Positions 54,296 through 55,707 of a stretch of 55,707 nt of DNA are shown here, piece after piece. Positions within the stretch are counted from its first letter, which is position 1. The number at the start of each line of letters is the position of its first letter. The DNA comes from Pseudomonadota bacterium (GTDB lineage Bacteria; Pseudomonadota; Gammaproteobacteria; Acidiferrobacterales; Acidiferrobacteraceae), in NCBI GenBank assembly GCA_021841585.1, contig JAKBUS010000008.1:1-55707 (forward strand), written 5' to 3'. Position numbers and translations under genes: made by a program. Below the pieces are notes generated by a model. It made no database searches and had not been told where the DNA came from. It was given only the letters and a program-made list of their open reading frames with translations.

Positions 54296-55300
54296 ATGAC
54301 CAACGAGACCGAGAATACGAACCTTCCCGCGCCGCCTTCCGCGCCGCGCCGCACGCGTTCGGTGGCCGGCGGATTGGCGCTGCTCCTGTCGCTCGTGACC
54401 TTGGTCGGCCTCGGCTATGTCTGGTATGTGCTGTCCTACAAGGCCCATATCGTCGGGCTGGACGTGACGAGGAGCTTCCAGGCGCAGAGCGCGGCGCTCG
54501 TCCAACTCGACCATAAAATCGCGACCCTCGATACGACGCAGAGCGCAGACCGTAAGGCCGTCAAAGATTTGGCGCAGCGCGAAGCGTCGCTGGCCACCAC
54601 CCATCGTCCAGGGCGTCATTGGCGCGTGCGTGCGGCCGCCGACCTATTACTCATTGCCAACGACCAGCTGCGCTTTCAGCATGACATCCCACTCGCCCTT
54701 CTCGCCCTCCACCAAGCGCAACGCGAACTGCGCCGCCAATCGGACCCGCGACTGATCCCGGTGCGCCGGGCGATCCTGCAGGAAATCCTGCGGTTGAGGG
54801 CCCTGCGCCGCCAACACACATCCACCATGGCCCTTGAGCTCGTGGCCCTCGCCCACAGCGCCCGGACCCTGCCGCTTGCCGTGCCGCGCGTCCTGCGAGC
54901 CACGCCCCCGGCGGCCGCCAAGGCCGGGCCGCAGCCGTTCTGGCGGCGCGCCGCCTACGGCATCTGGCGCGACTTCAGGAACCTCATCAGGATCCACAAG
55001 GAACCCGTTCACGAGCGCGCCCTGCTGGCGCCCAAGCGCGCCTACTTCGTGCGCGAAAACCTGGAGCTGCGGTTCTACGGGGCGCAGCTCGCGCTGCTCG
55101 AGCACCGCCCAGCACTCGTCACGGCTGATCTCGATGCCGCCGGCCGCTGGATCAACCGCTACTTCGACGTAAAGGCGCGCGCCTCGCAGGTGGTCTTGAC
55201 GAAACTCGGGGCACTCCAGAAACGCACCAGCGCCTTGAAATGGCCAGACATCTCGCAGTCCTTGCACCTTTTGCGCAAACTGTCGCGCGCGGCCTCATGA
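54296..55300 (+). CDS. hemX: HemX-like membrane protein
   Basis: A 334-residue inner-membrane protein: a Pro-rich cytoplasmic N-terminus, one helix at about residues 24-45 (GGLALLLSLVTLVGLGYVWY), and a long helical periplasmic domain with WRVRAAADLLLIANDQLRFQ and FVRENLELRFYGAQLALLEH. Often annotated as uroporphyrinogen-III methyltransferase, but HemX has no SAM domain and its role is unclear. It overlaps hemY by ATGA, the usual hemCDXY order. Confidence 0.92.
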   Translation: MTNETENTNLPAPPSAPRRTRSVAGGLALLLSLVTLVGLGYVWYVLSYKAHIVGLDVTRSFQAQSAALVQLDHKIATLDTTQSADRKAVKDLAQREASLATTHRPGRHWRVRAAADLLLIANDQLRFQHDIPLALLALHQAQRELRRQSDPRLIPVRRAILQEILRLRALRRQHTSTMALELVALAHSARTLPLAVPRVLRATPPAAAKAGPQPFWRRAAYGIWRDFRNLIRIHKEPVHERALLAPKRAYFVRENLELRFYGAQLALLEHRPALVTADLDAAGRWINRYFDVKARASQVVLTKLGALQKRTSALKWPDISQSLHLLRKLSRAAS

Positions 55301-55707
55301 AAATTTTGTCGGCTATCGTCGCCCTGCTCCTCATCACGATCCTCGTGACCCTGGCGGCCATGCACAACCCGGGCTATGTCTTGATCGAACGCAGCCCGTG
55401 GAGCGTCGAGATGCCGCTTACGCTCTTTGCGTTGCTTTTGATCGCCGCGGTCATCGTGCTTTATGCCTTGCTGCATGTGGCCATGCGGCTCTTGCGTCTC
55501 CCCAAAGACGTGGGCCGCTGGCGCCTGGATCGACGTCTTCGTCACCAACAAAAGGCCCTTCATTCCGGTCTCGTCAAATTTCTGGAGGGCGATTATGTCG
55601 GCGCCGAAAAGGATCTGGTCGGCGACATCAAGACCGATGACGTACCGGGGATCCACTATCTGGCGGCGGCCTGCGCGGCGCAGGGCCAGGGGCATCATGA
55701 AAAACGC
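55297..55707 (+). CDS. hemY: HemY-like TPR membrane protein, N-terminal part (cut by window edge)
   Basis: The first 137 residues of HemY. Two membrane helices lie at about residues 3-21 and 42-65, joined by the conserved MHNPGYVLIERSPWSVEMPL. TPR-like helices begin with HQQKALHSGLVKFLEGDYVG and GIHYLAAACAAQGQGHHEKR. It overlaps hemX by four bases. This HemY is unrelated to protoporphyrinogen oxidase, despite the name, and its role in heme synthesis is not settled. Confidence 0.92.
   Translation, partial: MKILSAIVALLLITILVTLAAMHNPGYVLIERSPWSVEMPLTLFALLLIAAVIVLYALLHVAMRLLRLPKDVGRWRLDRRLRHQQKALHSGLVKFLEGDYVGAEKDLVGDIKTDDVPGIHYLAAACAAQGQGHHEKR

Overview
The window is GC-rich, gene-dense DNA of a gammaproteobacterium. 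Several blocks keep classical gammaproteobacterial gene order: lolB-ispE-tRNA-Gln-prs-rplY-pth-ychF, divergent hemA-prfA-prmC, lptM-lysA-dapF-DUF484-xerC-hslVU, argB-slmA, algZR, and hemC-hemD-hemX-hemY. A P3A-type proton ATPase, a TauE/SafE exporter, an ArsR-rhodanese regulator and two periplasmic DsrE-like proteins flanking a porin point to an acid-tolerant sulfur-oxidising chemolithotroph, perhaps near Acidiferrobacter. That last step is inference.

Layout. Positions 1-850 hold a minus-strand ArsR / SHOCT / methyltransferase operon with a visible promoter. Positions 850-2005 are a graveyard: a broken nuclease-like gene and a transposase relic. Positions 2193-4766 encode two periplasmic thiol redox proteins (DsbD and a DsbC/DsbG-like protein). 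Positions 4768-5621 are fused relics of a DUF4338 gene and an IS66 transposase, next to tRNA-Met. Positions 5911-12573 are a minus-strand housekeeping run. Positions 12659-18082 read the other way: a CstA-like membrane protein, then hemA-prfA-prmC-moeB-like, mostly overlapping. Positions 18236-20004 hold slmA, a small unknown gene and argB. Positions 20149-24445 are a stress island: hsp20 with a sigma-32-like promoter and a structured leader, a gene-poor AT-rich stretch with an FNR-like box, a CBS-pair protein and the proton ATPase. Positions 24498-31592 are one long compact minus-strand set (hslU back to a saccharopine dehydrogenase-like gene). CyaY, a zinc-ribbon protein, Lon (sigma-32-like promoter), two Slp lipoproteins, PurT, a frameshifted MFS gene, an isochorismatase-like protein and a glycosyltransferase follow. 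Positions 40274-44765 hold an unknown gene, algR/algZ, argH and a Gln-rich protein. Positions 45039-52111 are the sulfur-flavoured part, interrupted by a PHS-type MFS gene, a MazG-like gene and rlmJ. Positions 52558-55707 are hemCDXY, with hemY cut by the window edge.

Three themes connect the genes: tetrapyrrole synthesis (hemA, hemC, hemD, hemX, hemY), protein quality control (Hsp20, HslUV, Lon, DsbD and partner) and sulfur handling. Translation is tightly coupled: many neighbours share ATGA, GTGA or TGATG junctions, and GTG or TTG starts are common. The most unusual observations are the ispE stop codon inside tRNA-Gln, a candidate RNA thermometer before hsp20, an intrinsic terminator in the algZ leader, and a CstA-like gene overlapping hemA. 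I did not see a CRISPR array, a prophage or a clear new multi-gene defence system; the only defence-like sequence is a broken DUF4338 fragment.
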